Source of the DNA: Candidatus Accumulibacter sp. 66-26
GTDB taxonomy: Bacteria > Pseudomonadota > Gammaproteobacteria > Burkholderiales > Rhodocyclaceae
Length of the DNA: 64,000 bases
Reading direction: 5' to 3'
Assembly (NCBI GenBank): GCA_001897745.1
Contig: MKUH01000012.1
Coordinates: 1 to 64,000 of the forward strand
Within the stretch, counting starts at the first letter, position 1; each line of letters opens with the position of its first letter. A program made the position numbers and the translations under genes. The notes under the pieces are model-generated. The model worked only from the letters and a program-made list of their open reading frames with translations. It was not told the DNA's origin and searched no databases. Positions 11,687 through 22,088 of this stretch are shown piece after piece.

Positions 11687-13315
11687 TCAGATACGGAAGC
11701 GCCCCACCACTTGCTGCAGCCCGTGCGCCGTCTGGTTCAGCGAATCGGAGGCGCGCGAGGTCTGATGGGCGATCGCGCTGGCCTCTTCGGCCTGCGTCGC
11801 GATGTCCTCAATCTTCTTGGCGACCTCGGTCGACGCCGACGACTGCTCGCGCAGCGCCGAATCGACGTCGCCGATCAGCTCCGCCACGCGCTGCGCCATC
11901 TCGCGCAGACGGGCGATCGCGTCGCCGGCCTGGCGCGCATAGACGACGCTGCCGTCGACCAGCTCGACCCCCTGCGCCACCCCCTCGACCACCTGCCCGG
12001 TCGATTGCTGGATGGCGCCGACCATCTGCGCGATCTCGCCGGTCGACAGCGCGGTGCGTTCCGACAGCTTGCGCACCTCGTCGGCGACCACCGCGAAACC
12101 GCGTCCGTGCTCGCCGGCGCGCGCCGCCTCGATCGCCGCGTTGAGCGCCAGTAGATTGGTCTGGTCGGCGATTTCCTTGATCACCGCAACGATGTCGGAA
12201 ATCTTCTCCGACTCGCCCTTGAGCTGCACGATCTGCTCGGCGGCATGCCGCACCACCTGCGCCACCTGCCCGATCTGCCCGACCAGATGCTCGATGGCGT
12301 CGTGGCCGTCGCGCGCCTGGCTGTCCGATTCGCCGGCCACGCGCGCCGCTTCGCCGGTGTTCTCGGCGACGATGTTGATCGACACGGTGAGCTGCTCGAC
12401 GTTGGCGGCGATCGCCGACGCCGCCCCGCTCTGGATGGTGGACGAGTGGTCCATCTGCTGCACCGCGTGGTTGAGCTGCTGCGACGCCTCGAGAATCTGG
12501 TCGGCGCCCTGCCGCGTCTCGCCCATCGCCGTGCGCAGCGACTGCTGCATCTCGCCCATCGTACCGATCAGCCGCCCGACCTCGTCGGGACCGGCCGCCG
12601 GCAGACGGCTCTGCAGATCGCCGCCGGCGATGCGCCGGGCCGCGTCGCCAGCCGCGCCGAGGCGCGCCGCGATGCGCTGCGCGACGACGAAGGAAACGAT
12701 CAGCGCGCACACGACGCACAGCGCCAGCGCGCCGAGGCCGCCGGTGACGGCGCGCGAAACGTCGGCCATGGCGTCGGCCGCCGCGCGGTCGGCGCCGACC
12801 CGGTTGATCTTGAGCAGCGCATCGGTCTGGTCGCGCACGCGGTTGGCCTCGCTCACCCAGCGCGACTTGCGCAGCGCCTGCGCCTCCTCTTCCTGGCCGC
12901 CCTTGGTCAGCGCCACGCCCTCCTCGACCACGGCGCGATAGCCGGCGACCGCCTTGAGCAGTTCCTGATGGACGTTGCGCTCCTCGTCGCTGGCGATCAG
13001 CGGCTCGTAAGCCTTCAGCGCCTTGCCGAGCTGGCTGTCGAGATCGCCCAGCGAGGCTTCGATCTTGGCCTTGTCCTCGGCGCTGCCCGGCAGCATGTAT
13101 TCGAGGCTGCGCACGCGGTAGCGCAAGCGCAGCTGGCTGATCTCGCCGCCGGCCTGGACCGAGGGCAGCCAGTTCTTCGAAAGATCCTCGGCGCCGCGGC
13201 CGACGGACATGATCTGCAGGATGCAGAAGACCACCGCCGCGATCAGGACGCCGCCGCTGACAAGGAAGTTGATGAGCAGCTTGCCGCGCAAGCCGAGATT
13301 GTCGAACCAGCCCAT
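11687..13315 (-). CDS. Methyl-accepting chemotaxis protein
   Basis: The product is 542 residues. TM1 is at about 13-34. A periplasmic four-helix-bundle sensor of roughly 150 residues follows (no PAS or Cache motif seen), then TM2 near 192-212, HAMP, and a long cytoplasmic coiled coil. The hairpin tip carries [19 protein letters not shown], the contact site for CheA and CheW. No C-terminal NWETF-type pentapeptide is present (it ends GRFRI), so CheR/CheB tethering is not expected. The ligand is unknown. It is alone, facing the symporter gene across a 250-base divergent region. Confidence 0.93.
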   Translation of the reverse strand: MGWFDNLGLRGKLLINFLVSGGVLIAAVVFCILQIMSVGRGAEDLSKNWLPSVQAGGEISQLRLRYRVRSLEYMLPGSAEDKAKIEASLGDLDSQLGKALKAYEPLIASDEERNVHQELLKAVAGYRAVVEEGVALTKGGQEEEAQALRKSRWVSEANRVRDQTDALLKINRVGADRAAADAMADVSRAVTGGLGALALCVVCALIVSFVVAQRIAARLGAAGDAARRIAGGDLQSRLPAAGPDEVGRLIGTMGEMQQSLRTAMGETRQGADQILEASQQLNHAVQQMDHSSTIQSGAASAIAANVEQLTVSINIVAENTGEAARVAGESDSQARDGHDAIEHLVGQIGQVAQVVRHAAEQIVQLKGESEKISDIVAVIKEIADQTNLLALNAAIEAARAGEHGRGFAVVADEVRKLSERTALSTGEIAQMVGAIQQSTGQVVEGVAQGVELVDGSVVYARQAGDAIARLREMAQRVAELIGDVDSALREQSSASTEVAKKIEDIATQAEEASAIAHQTSRASDSLNQTAHGLQQVVGRFRI

Positions 13316-13491
13316 GATCGTTTTTCCTCTGTTGTCTGACCGTCTTTTGTTTGATTTTTCCGCCGCTGCCCGCAGGGCGCGACATGGCTTCGAATCATAG
13401 GGCCAGTCGCCGCAGGCGGCAACGCAAACCGCGCGGCCGGCACGTACCGAAACGGCCGGCGCGCGCCCCGGCGCAGCGCCAAAAAAACGCC

Positions 13492-13519
13492 GCGACAGCG
13501 CGGGCGAAAACCGTATAAT
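13492..13519 (+). promoter_or_regulatory. Predicted sigma-70 promoter of the SSS symporter
   Basis: TATAAT at 13514-13519 is a perfect -10. GCGACA at 13492-13497 matches the last four bases of TTGACA with 16 bases between. The start codon at 13573 follows at a normal leader distance. The -35 is weak, so an activator may help. Confidence 0.6.
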
Positions 13520-13572
13520 GCGCTGTTTTTTTTGAACTAAGCCCCTACCACACCGATTCCTCAGGGCCCGCC

Positions 13573-15081
13573 ATGCTCGTCTGGTTCGTCGTCATCTACC
13601 TCGTCGCCTCGATCGGGATCGGTCTCTACGCCGCGACCCGCGTACACAACGCCAAGGACTTCGCGGTCGCCGGGCGGCGCCTGCCGATGCCGGTGGTCAC
13701 CGCCACCGTGTTCGCCACCTGGTTCGGCGCCGAGGCCGTGTTCGGCGTTTCCGCCACCTTCGTCAAGGACGGCCTGCGCGGCGTCGTCGCCGACCCCTTC
13801 GGCGCCAGCATGTGCCTGATCATCGCCGGCGTCTTCTACGGCACCAAGCTGTACAAGCTCAACGTGCTGACCCTCGGCGACTTCTTCCGCATGCGCTACA
13901 ACCGCACGGTCGAGGTGCTGATCACGCTGTGCATCGTGATTTCCTACCTGGGCTGGGTCTCGGCGCAGATCAAGGCGCTCGGCCTCGTCTTCAACGTCGT
14001 CACCGACGGCGCCGTCTCGCAGCCGGCCGGCATGATCCTCGGCGCGGCCATCGTCCTCACCTACACCACCTTCGGCGGCATGCTCTCGGTGGCCATTCTC
14101 GACTTCGTGCAGATGAGCGTCGTCATGGGCGGCATGCTCTACATCGCCTATCTCATCTCCGGCCTCACCGGCGGCGTCGACGTCGTCGTGAACCACGCCG
14201 CCGCCGCCGGCAAGCTCGATTTCTTCCCGCGGGCGAGCGCCGCCGAATGGCTGGCCTTCCTCGCCGCGTGGCTGACCATGATGCTCGGCTCGATCCCGCA
14301 GCAGGACGTCTTCCAGCGCGTCACCTCGGCGAAGAGCGCGAAGGTCGCCATCTACGGCTCGGTGCTCGGCGGCGTCCTCTACTTCGCCTTCTGCTTCGTG
14401 CCGATGTTCATCGCCTACTCGGCGACGCTGATCGATCCGGGGCTGTTCAACGGCCTGATCGAGGCCGACTCGCAGCTCGTGCTGCCGACGCTGGTCCTGC
14501 AGCACACACCGGTCTTCGCGCAGGCCATCTTCTTCGGCGCCGTGCTCGCGGCGATCATGAGCTGCTCGTCGGCGACGCTGCTGGCGCCCTCGGTCGCCTT
14601 CTCGGAGAACATCCTGCGCGCCTTCTACCCCGGCATCAGCGACCGCGCCTTCCTGCGCATGATGCGCTTCACCATCGTCTGCTTCGCCTGCACCGTGCTC
14701 GTCTTCGCGCTCAACACCAACGCCTCGATCTTCAAGATGGTCGAGAACGCCTACAAGATCACGCTGGCCGGCGCCTTCGTGCCGCTCTTCTTCGGCGCCT
14801 TCTGGCGGCGCGCGACGACGCAGGGCGCGCTGGCCGCCAGCATCGGCGGCATCTCTTCGTGGCTGCTCGTCGAACTGCTGGTCGGCGAAGCCGGCCTCGT
14901 GCCGCCACAGCTGATCGGCCTCGGCGTCAGCATGCTCGGCATGGTCGCCGGCTCGCTGCTGCCGCAGCGGGTCGGCCGTCCGGCCCCGCACCTGCAGCAC
15001 GGCAGCGACCCGCACGCCGTCCTGCATCACGCCGCGGCGGGCGAAACGCACCACGTCGGCAGCCAACCGCACCGCCACTGA
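13573..15081 (+). CDS. Sodium:solute symporter (SSS family)
   Basis: The product is 502 residues with about 13 hydrophobic segments. The SSS signature region is present: [10 protein letters not shown] near the start, WFGAEAVFG, and a conserved [19 protein letters not shown] loop. It would import a solute with sodium. The substrate cannot be read off, although the family includes proline, pantothenate and carboxylate carriers. The C-terminal 35 residues are odd, being histidine-rich ([18 protein letters not shown] and an ending HRH), which could bind a metal. The acyltransferase-like gene follows 11 bases downstream, suggesting one transcript. Confidence 0.88.
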   Translation: MLVWFVVIYLVASIGIGLYAATRVHNAKDFAVAGRRLPMPVVTATVFATWFGAEAVFGVSATFVKDGLRGVVADPFGASMCLIIAGVFYGTKLYKLNVLTLGDFFRMRYNRTVEVLITLCIVISYLGWVSAQIKALGLVFNVVTDGAVSQPAGMILGAAIVLTYTTFGGMLSVAILDFVQMSVVMGGMLYIAYLISGLTGGVDVVVNHAAAAGKLDFFPRASAAEWLAFLAAWLTMMLGSIPQQDVFQRVTSAKSAKVAIYGSVLGGVLYFAFCFVPMFIAYSATLIDPGLFNGLIEADSQLVLPTLVLQHTPVFAQAIFFGAVLAAIMSCSSATLLAPSVAFSENILRAFYPGISDRAFLRMMRFTIVCFACTVLVFALNTNASIFKMVENAYKITLAGAFVPLFFGAFWRRATTQGALAASIGGISSWLLVELLVGEAGLVPPQLIGLGVSMLGMVAGSLLPQRVGRPAPHLQHGSDPHAVLHHAAAGETHHVGSQPHRH

Positions 15082-15092
15082 GGAGCCGCCGC

Positions 15093-16394
15093 ATGACGCC
15101 CGCCGCCCTGCCGCGCCGCCTGGACCGCGCCGAAGCCTTCTTCTGGTTCCTCGATCGCGTCTCGTCGATGAACTTCGCGGTCATCGCCGAGGGGCGCGGC
15201 ACGCTGACCGACGCCGCCGTGCGCGCCGCGCTCGACGCGGCGCAGCGCCGCCACCCGCTGCTGCGCGTGAGCATCGCGGCCGACGTCGAACGGCGCCTGA
15301 GCTTCGTTCCCGCGCCGCACGCGCCCATCCCCTACGCCCGCTGCGCCGACGCCGACTGGCGCGACGCGCTCGCCGAGCGCCTGGTGCAGCCCTTCGCGCT
15401 CGACACGGCGCCGCTCGCCCGCGCCTGGCGCTTCGCGCGGGACGACGATGGCGGCTGGGTGCTGGCGCTCGTCCTGCACCATTCGATCGGCGACGCGCGC
15501 TCGGCCTTCGCCGTGCTCGACGAAATCCTGCAGGGCGCCGCCGGTCTGCCACCCGCCGGCGACGACATCGCGCCGCGCGCACCGCTGACCGACCTCTACC
15601 CGGCGCACGTCACCGGCGACGCCGGACGTCAGCTCGGCGAACAGATGAAGGTCGCGCGCAAGGCGCTCGCCGAGCGCATCGGCCTGCCCGAGCCACAAGC
15701 CGGGCACGGCGCGCCGACCGGCCGCCTGCAGCCGCGCCTGCGCAGCCTGCGCTTCGACGCGGCGCAGACCGCCGCGCTGGCGGACAAGGCGCGCGCCGTC
15801 GGCGCGACGGTCAACGGCCTGATCGGCGCCGCGCAGCTGATCGCCCTGCGCCGCCTGTTCGGCGATGCCACGCCGCGCACCCTCGGCCTGACCTGCGCCG
15901 CCGACCTGCGCCCCTACCTGAGCGCGCCGATGGACGCGGCGACGCCCGGCTTCTACGTGACGCTGGTCAGCAGCATCCAGCGCGTCGGCGACGCCGACGA
16001 ACTGTGGCCGCTGGCGCAGCGCCTGAACGGCGCGATCCGCCAGCAGCTGCAGAGCGGCGCCGCCCACCTGCTGTACGACTTCATGCCGCCGGCCGAGCGC
16101 TTCGCGCCCGACGCCGAAGGCGTCGCCGCCTTTGCCCAGCTGATGACGCGTGGCGTGCAGACCAGCCTGCTCTCCAACGCCGGCCGCCTGGCCGCGCTGC
16201 CCGCCCTGCCCGGCCTCGTCGTCGAGGCGCGCTCCTTCGCCCTGTGCCCGACGCCGACGCAGCCGGTCTTCCTGGCGGTCGCCACCGACGCCGGCGGCAT
16301 GACGCTCAACCTCAACCACAACACCGCCCAGCTCGACGCCGGCGCGGCCGACGCCGTCCTCGCCGGCGTGCGCGAACTGCTGCTCGCCGCCTGA
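15093..16394 (+). CDS. Condensation-domain (PapA/WES-like) acyltransferase
   Basis: The product is 433 residues of the chloramphenicol-acetyltransferase-like condensation fold. The acyl-transfer motif HHxxxD is intact (His129, His130, Asp134 in LVLHHSIGDARSA). Such stand-alone proteins transfer acyl groups from thioesters to hydroxyl or amino groups (wax-ester synthase, PapA) or are carrier-protein-linked. The late DFGWG structural motif of NRPS domains is not seen. The ATG at 15093 has GAGGAG just upstream. It lies directly behind the SSS symporter. No carrier protein or synthetase is nearby, so the acceptor is unknown. Confidence 0.75.
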   Translation: MTPAALPRRLDRAEAFFWFLDRVSSMNFAVIAEGRGTLTDAAVRAALDAAQRRHPLLRVSIAADVERRLSFVPAPHAPIPYARCADADWRDALAERLVQPFALDTAPLARAWRFARDDDGGWVLALVLHHSIGDARSAFAVLDEILQGAAGLPPAGDDIAPRAPLTDLYPAHVTGDAGRQLGEQMKVARKALAERIGLPEPQAGHGAPTGRLQPRLRSLRFDAAQTAALADKARAVGATVNGLIGAAQLIALRRLFGDATPRTLGLTCAADLRPYLSAPMDAATPGFYVTLVSSIQRVGDADELWPLAQRLNGAIRQQLQSGAAHLLYDFMPPAERFAPDAEGVAAFAQLMTRGVQTSLLSNAGRLAALPALPGLVVEARSFALCPTPTQPVFLAVATDAGGMTLNLNHNTAQLDAGAADAVLAGVRELLLAA

Positions 16395-16491
16395 GGCGCG
16401 CCGCCGCCCGGCCCGCTCCGGGGTCGGGCGCAACGTCACGCGGCCGCGCGCCGCTGCCAACTGCGGCACAGGAAAGCCCCGGGAATCCGCC

Positions 16492-16509
16492 TAGAATGAA
16501 AAAATCATG
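16492..16509 (+). promoter_or_regulatory. Possible -10 element giving a leaderless polyamine-transporter mRNA
   Basis: TAGAAT (16492-16497) lies 9 bases before the ATG at 16507, and no purine-rich ribosome site precedes the ATG. If this is the -10, the mRNA would begin at or within two or three bases of the start codon. This is inferred from spacing alone. Confidence 0.35.
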
Positions 16510-17601
16510 GCGATTCTCGAAATCCGCAATGTCACCCGCCGCTTCGGCGATCTGAAGGCCGTCGACGACGTCTCGCTGTCGATCGAAGCCGGCGAGTTCT
16601 TCACCCTGCTCGGCCCCTCGGGCTGCGGCAAGACGACGCTGCTGCGCATGATCGCCGGCTTCGACGAACCCGACGCCGGCGCCCTCTTCCTCGACGGCCG
16701 GCCGCTCGCCGGCATCCCGCCCGAGAAGCGGCCGGTGCATACCGTTTTCCAGAGCTACGCGCTGTTCCCGCACATGAGCGTCGCGCAGAACATCGCCTTT
16801 CCGCTGCGCATGGCCGGCAGGAGCGAGGACGAAATCCGCCGGCGCCTCGGCGAAACGCTCGAACTCGTGCATCTGGCCGACAAGGCGCGGCACTTCCCGC
16901 ACGAGCTGTCGGGCGGCCAGAAGCAGCGCGTCGCGCTGGCGCGCGGCCTGATCAACCGGCCGCGCCTGCTGCTCCTCGACGAACCGCTCGGCGCGCTCGA
17001 CGCCAAGCTGCGCGAGCAGATGGAGCGCGAGCTGATCGCGCTGCAGCGCGAGGTCGGCGTCACCTTCGTCTTCGTCACCCATTCGCAGCAGGAGGCGCTC
17101 GCGCTGTCGCACCACATCGCGGTGATGAACGCCGGGCACATCGAGCAGGCGGACACCCCCGAACGGATCTACAGCCACCCGAAAAACCGCTTCGTCGCCG
17201 ACTTCATCGGCACCATCAACCTGCTGCCGGTCGAAGTGCGCGCAGCGACGCCGGACGGCCTGGATCTGCTGGCCGGCGGCCTCGGCAAAATCGTCGCGCC
17301 GCCGCCCGCCGATCCGGCCCGGCTCGCGGCGGGCGAACGCGGCAGCTTCGCGCTGCGCCCCGAACAGGTGCGCGTCGTCGCACACGGCGAGCCGCAGGAC
17401 CTGCGCAACCGCTTCCACGGCACCGTGCGCGACTCGCTGTACCTGGGCGACGTCACCGTCTACAAGGTCGAACTCGCCAACGGCGTGCTGCTCGAAGCGC
17501 TGCTCGCCAATTCGACGCCGGGCCGCGCGCGCGTCTTCGCGGTCGGCGACGCGGTCGGCGTCGGCTGGCGGCACGACGCCGGGGTGTATCTGCGTGACTG
17601 A
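16507..17601 (+). CDS. Polyamine ABC transporter ATP-binding protein (PotA/PotG type)
   Basis: The product is 364 residues. Walker A is GPSGCGKTT (36-44), the Q loop lies near QSYALFPHM, the signature is LSGGQKQR, and Walker B is LLLLDEPLGALD. A switch histidine in VTHSQQEA follows. A C-terminal TOBE domain from about residue 270 is typical of the spermidine/putrescine group. It powers uptake through the two membrane proteins encoded next, overlapping the first by 8 bases. The four-gene order (ATPase, permease, permease, binding protein) is that of complete pot operons. Confidence 0.92.
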   Translation: MAILEIRNVTRRFGDLKAVDDVSLSIEAGEFFTLLGPSGCGKTTLLRMIAGFDEPDAGALFLDGRPLAGIPPEKRPVHTVFQSYALFPHMSVAQNIAFPLRMAGRSEDEIRRRLGETLELVHLADKARHFPHELSGGQKQRVALARGLINRPRLLLLDEPLGALDAKLREQMERELIALQREVGVTFVFVTHSQQEALALSHHIAVMNAGHIEQADTPERIYSHPKNRFVADFIGTINLLPVEVRAATPDGLDLLAGGLGKIVAPPPADPARLAAGERGSFALRPEQVRVVAHGEPQDLRNRFHGTVRDSLYLGDVTVYKVELANGVLLEALLANSTPGRARVFAVGDAVGVGWRHDAGVYLRD

Positions 17602-18475
17602 GCCGGCCGCCCCCCACCCGAACGCCACCGCGCCGGCGACAGCACGGCGCGGCGCGCACGGCGACGGGCCGACGCGCTGGCTGGTCGGCCTGCCGCCGAC
17701 GCTGTTCCTGCTCGCCTTCTTCCTCGCCCCGGCGCTCCTCATGCTCGTCGCCTCCTTCCAGCAGCCGGGCGAATTCGGCGGGCTGGCGCCGATCTTTTCC
17801 GGCGGGCGCGTCGGGCTGTCGCTGGAAACCTACCGCTTCTTTTTCGGCGACTGGATCTACGCCGAAATCTTCGCGCGCTCCTTCCTCGTCGCCGCCGCCA
17901 GCACGCTGCTCTGCCTCATCCTCGCCTACCCGCTGGCGCTGACCATCGCGCGCAGCCCGCAGCGCCGGCGCGACCTGCTCGTGCTCCTCGTCATCCTGCC
18001 CTTCGCCAGCAACTTCCTGATCCGCGTCTACGCGTGGATCATCCTGCTCGGCCCCGCCGGCCTCCTGTACACGCCTTTCGCGGTGATCGCCGGCATGGTC
18101 TACGTGCATCTGCCCTTCATGATCCTGCCGCTCTACACCAACCTCGAAAAGCACGACCCGGCGCTGCTCGAAGCCGCGCAGGACCTCGGCGCCGGCGCCT
18201 GGACGCGCTTCTGGCGCATCACCTTCCCGCTCTCGCTGCCCGGTATCTGGTCCGGCACCGCGCTCGTCTTCATCCCGGTGCTCGGCATGTTCGCCATTCC
18301 CGAACTGCTCGGCGGCACCGGCGACCTGCTGATCGGCAACCTGATCAAGGAGCAGTTCCTCGACAACCGCGACTGGCCGCTCGGCTCGACGCTCGCGCTG
18401 CTGCTCACGCTCGCCGTCCTCGCCCTGGCCGCGCTCGCCGCCTGGGCCGGGCGCACCCGGCGGCGGGCCGCCTGA
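17594..18475 (+). CDS. Polyamine ABC transporter permease (PotB/PotH type)
   Basis: The product is 293 residues with about six membrane helices. The EAA loop that docks on the ATPase is visible as AAQDLGAGAWTRFWRITFPLS. It starts inside the end of the ATPase gene and shares an ATGA overlap with the next permease, so translation is coupled. The N-terminus has an unusual 30-residue basic and Pro/Ala-rich cytoplasmic tail before TM1. Confidence 0.92.
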   Translation: MTEPAAPHPNATAPATARRGAHGDGPTRWLVGLPPTLFLLAFFLAPALLMLVASFQQPGEFGGLAPIFSGGRVGLSLETYRFFFGDWIYAEIFARSFLVAAASTLLCLILAYPLALTIARSPQRRRDLLVLLVILPFASNFLIRVYAWIILLGPAGLLYTPFAVIAGMVYVHLPFMILPLYTNLEKHDPALLEAAQDLGAGAWTRFWRITFPLSLPGIWSGTALVFIPVLGMFAIPELLGGTGDLLIGNLIKEQFLDNRDWPLGSTLALLLTLAVLALAALAAWAGRTRRRAA

Positions 18476-19266
18476 TGCGCGGCGGCCACGCACTGGCGCG
18501 CTGGGCCGCGGCGCTCGCGGTCTACGCTTTCCTCTACGTACCGCTCGCCGTCGTCGTGCTGTTCTCGTTCAACGACTCGCTGCTCAACGCGCAGTGGGTC
18601 GGCTTCACGACGCGCTGGTACGCCAAGCTGCTGCACGACGACGAAATGCTGCGCGCCGCCGCCAACTCGCTGCTCATCGCGCTCGGCGCGAGCGCCATCG
18701 CCACCGTGCTCGGGACGATGGCCGGCATCGCCATGCAGCGCTGGCCGAGCGGCCTGCTGCGCCTGCTCCCCTTCCTCGTCCTGACGCCGGTGGCGATGCC
18801 CGAGATCCTGCTCGGCGTCTCGCTGCTCATCTTCTTCCGCCAGGTGCTCGACCTCACGCTCGGCCTGTTCTCCATCCTCGTCGCGCACATCACCTTCTCG
18901 ATCGGCTTCGTCGCGATCATCGTGCGCGCCCGCCTCGCCGGCATGGACGCGAGCATCTTCGAGGCGGCGCGCGACCTCGGCGCGAGCCCCTGGCGCACCT
19001 TCCGCCACGTCACGCTGCCGCTCGTCCTGCCCGGCATCCTGGCCGGCTTCCTGATGAGCTTCACGCTGTCGATCGACGACTTCGTGATTACCTTCTTCGT
19101 CGCCGGCGTCGGCGTCAGCACGCTGCCGCTGCAGATCTACTCGATGCTCAAGGTCGCCGTGACGCCCGAGGTCAACGCCGTCTCGACGCTGCTGATGGCG
19201 CTCACCCTGACGCTGATCGGCCTCGCCGCACGGCTCGCGCCCGACGCGCTGAAGGGCCGCGCATGA
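18475..19266 (+). CDS. Polyamine ABC transporter permease (PotC/PotI type)
   Basis: The product is 263 residues with six predicted membrane helices. The EAA loop is EAARDLGASPWRTFRHVTLPL. The ATG at 18475 overlaps the TGA of the previous permease, and its own TGA overlaps the ATG of the binding-protein gene (both ATGA). It forms the second half of the membrane channel. Confidence 0.92.
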   Translation: MRGGHALARWAAALAVYAFLYVPLAVVVLFSFNDSLLNAQWVGFTTRWYAKLLHDDEMLRAAANSLLIALGASAIATVLGTMAGIAMQRWPSGLLRLLPFLVLTPVAMPEILLGVSLLIFFRQVLDLTLGLFSILVAHITFSIGFVAIIVRARLAGMDASIFEAARDLGASPWRTFRHVTLPLVLPGILAGFLMSFTLSIDDFVITFFVAGVGVSTLPLQIYSMLKVAVTPEVNAVSTLLMALTLTLIGLAARLAPDALKGRA

Positions 19267-20342
19267 GAACGCCGTCAGCCTTCCCGCCGCTCCTGCTTTT
19301 CCTGCTCCTGCTGTCGCTCGCCCTGCCCGCGCGCGCCGACGACGTGCTCTATCTCTACAACTGGAACAACTACATCTCCGACGCGACGGTGCAGCGCTTC
19401 GAGGCGAGCTGCGCCTGCCGCCTGAAGCAGGACTACTACTCGGACAACGAGGAGATGCTGGCCAAGCTCGAAGCCGGCGCCACCGGCTACGACCTCATCG
19501 TGCCGACCGGCAACGCCGTCGAGGCGCTGCTCCGGCGCGGCGCGCTGCGCCCGCTCGACAAGGCGAAGCTGCCGCACTTCGCCAACCTCAAGCGCGACTT
19601 CCTGAACCCCTGGTACGACCCCGGCAACCGCTATTCGGTGCCCTACGCGACGACGGTGACGCTGCTCGGCTACAACGCGACGAAGCTCGCCGAACTCGGC
19701 CTGCCGACCGACAGCTGGGCGCTGATCTTCGAACCGGAGTATCTGGAGAAGCTGCGCGGCAAGGTCACCGTGCTCAACAGCCAGCGCGAACTGATGGCCG
19801 CCGCCCTGCGCTACCTCGGCCACTCGGTGCAGACGCGCGACCCGGCGCAGTGGGACGCGGCCAAGCGCCTGATCCTGCGCGCCAAGCCGTACTGGGCGAC
19901 CTTCTCGAACAGCACCTACATCAAGGATCTGGCGATCGGCACCATCTGGGTCGCGCACGGCTACTCGAACGACATGTACCGCGCGCAGCAGGACGCGCTC
20001 GCCGCCCGCCGCCCGTTCGTCATCGGCTTCGCGACGCCGAAGGAAGGCGCCGTGCTCGCCGTCGACAGCTTCGTGCTGCACAAGGCCGGGCGCCGCCCCG
20101 ACCTCGCGCTGCGCTTCATCGACTTCATGCTCGACGGCGCGAACGCCGCCGACGTCTCCAATCTGATCGGCGCCGGCAACCCGAACGCCGCCGCGACGCC
20201 CTACATCGCGCCGCGGATCGCCGACGACCCGGCCCTCTTCCCGCCGCCGGAAACGCTGCGCCGCCTCGAAATGCTGCGCGACTTCGACGCGCCGACGCGG
20301 CGCGCGCTGTCGCGCATGTGGACCGAGATCAAGGTGCGCTGA
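19263..20342 (+). CDS. Periplasmic polyamine-binding protein (PotD/PotF type)
   Basis: The product is 359 residues. A Leu-rich signal peptide (about residues 1-24, ending PARA) is followed by LYLYNWNNYISDATVQRFE, the hallmark opening of PotD/PotF, and the IVPTGNAVEALLRRG hinge region. It captures putrescine or spermidine in the periplasm and delivers it to the two permeases encoded just upstream. Which polyamine is bound cannot be decided by eye. Being last in the operon, it may be made in lower amount unless an internal promoter exists. Confidence 0.92.
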   Translation: MRTPSAFPPLLLFLLLLSLALPARADDVLYLYNWNNYISDATVQRFEASCACRLKQDYYSDNEEMLAKLEAGATGYDLIVPTGNAVEALLRRGALRPLDKAKLPHFANLKRDFLNPWYDPGNRYSVPYATTVTLLGYNATKLAELGLPTDSWALIFEPEYLEKLRGKVTVLNSQRELMAAALRYLGHSVQTRDPAQWDAAKRLILRAKPYWATFSNSTYIKDLAIGTIWVAHGYSNDMYRAQQDALAARRPFVIGFATPKEGAVLAVDSFVLHKAGRRPDLALRFIDFMLDGANAADVSNLIGAGNPNAAATPYIAPRIADDPALFPPPETLRRLEMLRDFDAPTRRALSRMWTEIKVR

Positions 20343-20500
20343 CGCGGCACGAGCCGGCCGCGGGCAACGGCGGTCAACGGCGGGCTGACGCAGCGCCGGG
20401 CGGCAGCGGGGAACCTCCCGGCGCGGGCGCGATCTAGATTCAGCCACCTTCGGCCCAACGCCACACACTCGCCGCGCGCGCCGCGCCACGCCCACCTCCG

Positions 20501-22081
20501 ATGAGCACCGCTTCCCTCTTCAATTTCGACAACCGCTTCCGGCGCGAACTGCCCGGCGACCCCGATCCGCGCAACGCCGTCCGCCAGGTGCACGGCGCCT
20601 GCTGGTCCGACGTCCTGCCGACGCCGGTTTCCGCGCCGCGCCTGCTCGCCCACTCGCGCGAAATGGCCGCCCTCCTCGATCTCGACGAAGCCGACCTGCG
20701 CAGTCCGGAAATGGCCGCCGTGCTCGGCGGCAACGCGCTGCTGCCCGGCATGCAGCCCTACGCCACCTGCTACGGCGGCCACCAGTTCGGGCAGTGGGCC
20801 GGCCAGCTCGGCGACGGGCGCGCCATCGCGCTCGGCGAAGCGGTGAACCGCGCCGGCCAGCGCTGGGAGCTGCAGCTCAAGGGCGCCGGCCCGACGCCGT
20901 ATTCGCGCCGCGCCGACGGCCGCGCCGTGCTGCGCTCGTCGCTGCGCGAATTCCTGTGCAGCGAGGCGATGCACCACCTCGGCGTGCCGACGACGCGTGC
21001 GCTGAGCCTCGTCACCACCGGCGACGCGGTGCTGCGCGACATGCTCTACGACGGCCACCCGGCCGACGAGCCGGGCGCCGTCGTCTGCCGCGTCGCGCCG
21101 TCGTTCACGCGCTTCGGCCACTTCGAGATTTTCGCCACGCGCGGCGAGCACGCGCTGCTCGCGCGCCTCGCCGACTTCACCATCGCGCGCGACTTCCCGG
21201 AACTCGCGGCGACGGCCCCGGCCGGCAGCGAAACGCTGCGCGCCGCCTGGTTCGCCGACGTCTGCGCGCGCACCGCGCGCCTGATGGCGCACTGGCTGCG
21301 CGTCGGCTTCGTGCACGGCGTGATGAACACCGACAACATGTCGATCCTCGGCCTGACCATCGACTACGGCCCCTACGGCTGGGTCGACAACTTCGCCCCC
21401 GGCTGGACGCCGAACACCACCGACGCCGCCGGCCGCCGCTACTGCTTCGGCCGCCAGCCCGACGTCGCGCGCTGGAACCTCGAACGCCTGGCCGACGCGC
21501 TGCGCCCGCTGTTCGCCGACGCGGCCCCGCTCGCCGCCGGCCTCGACGCCTACGACCGGACCTACGCCGAGGAAGCCGCGCGCCTGTTCGCCGCCAAGTT
21601 CGGCCTGCGCAAATGGCGCGAGGACGACGCCGAACTGGCCGGCGAAATTTTCGCGCTGCTCGAACGCGCCGAAGTCGACATGACCGACTTCTTCCGCCGC
21701 CTGGCCGACGTCGACCGCGCCGCGCCCGCGGTCGACACGCTGGCCGGCGCCTTCTACCGCGACGACCTGCTGCGCCAGCAGCGCCCGGCCTTCGCCGCCT
21801 GGCTGCAGCGCTACGCGGCGCGCCTCGCGGCGGACGCGCGGCCGGACGCCGAGCGGCGCGCCGCGATGAACCGCGTCAACCCGCGCTTCGTCCTGCGCAA
21901 CTATCTCGCGCAGCAGGCTATCGAGCGCGCCGAAGCGGGCGACACGGCGCCGATCGACGAACTACTCGACACCCTGCGCCGCCCCTACGACGAGCAGCCC
22001 GCACGCGCCCAGTTCGCCGCCAAGCGCCCGGACTGGGCGCGCCACAAGGCCGGCTGCTCGATGCTGTCGTGCAGCTCCTGA
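20501..22081 (+). CDS. selO: SelO, protein adenylyltransferase (AMPylase) pseudokinase
   Basis: The product is 526 residues, normal for SelO (YdiU/UPF0061). Family landmarks are [62 protein letters not shown], and the active-site region [13 protein letters not shown] with TIDYGPYG. SelO transfers AMP from ATP to Ser, Thr or Tyr of target proteins in the redox-stress response. The C-terminus ends CSMLSCSS, keeping the redox-active cysteine where many eukaryotes have selenocysteine, with a second cysteine four residues before. It stands alone between the polyamine operon and a convergent AEC carrier gene. Confidence 0.94.
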   Translation: MSTASLFNFDNRFRRELPGDPDPRNAVRQVHGACWSDVLPTPVSAPRLLAHSREMAALLDLDEADLRSPEMAAVLGGNALLPGMQPYATCYGGHQFGQWAGQLGDGRAIALGEAVNRAGQRWELQLKGAGPTPYSRRADGRAVLRSSLREFLCSEAMHHLGVPTTRALSLVTTGDAVLRDMLYDGHPADEPGAVVCRVAPSFTRFGHFEIFATRGEHALLARLADFTIARDFPELAATAPAGSETLRAAWFADVCARTARLMAHWLRVGFVHGVMNTDNMSILGLTIDYGPYGWVDNFAPGWTPNTTDAAGRRYCFGRQPDVARWNLERLADALRPLFADAAPLAAGLDAYDRTYAEEAARLFAAKFGLRKWREDDAELAGEIFALLERAEVDMTDFFRRLADVDRAAPAVDTLAGAFYRDDLLRQQRPAFAAWLQRYAARLAADARPDAERRAAMNRVNPRFVLRNYLAQQAIERAEAGDTAPIDELLDTLRRPYDEQPARAQFAAKRPDWARHKAGCSMLSCSS

Positions 22082-22088
22082 TGCGCAA

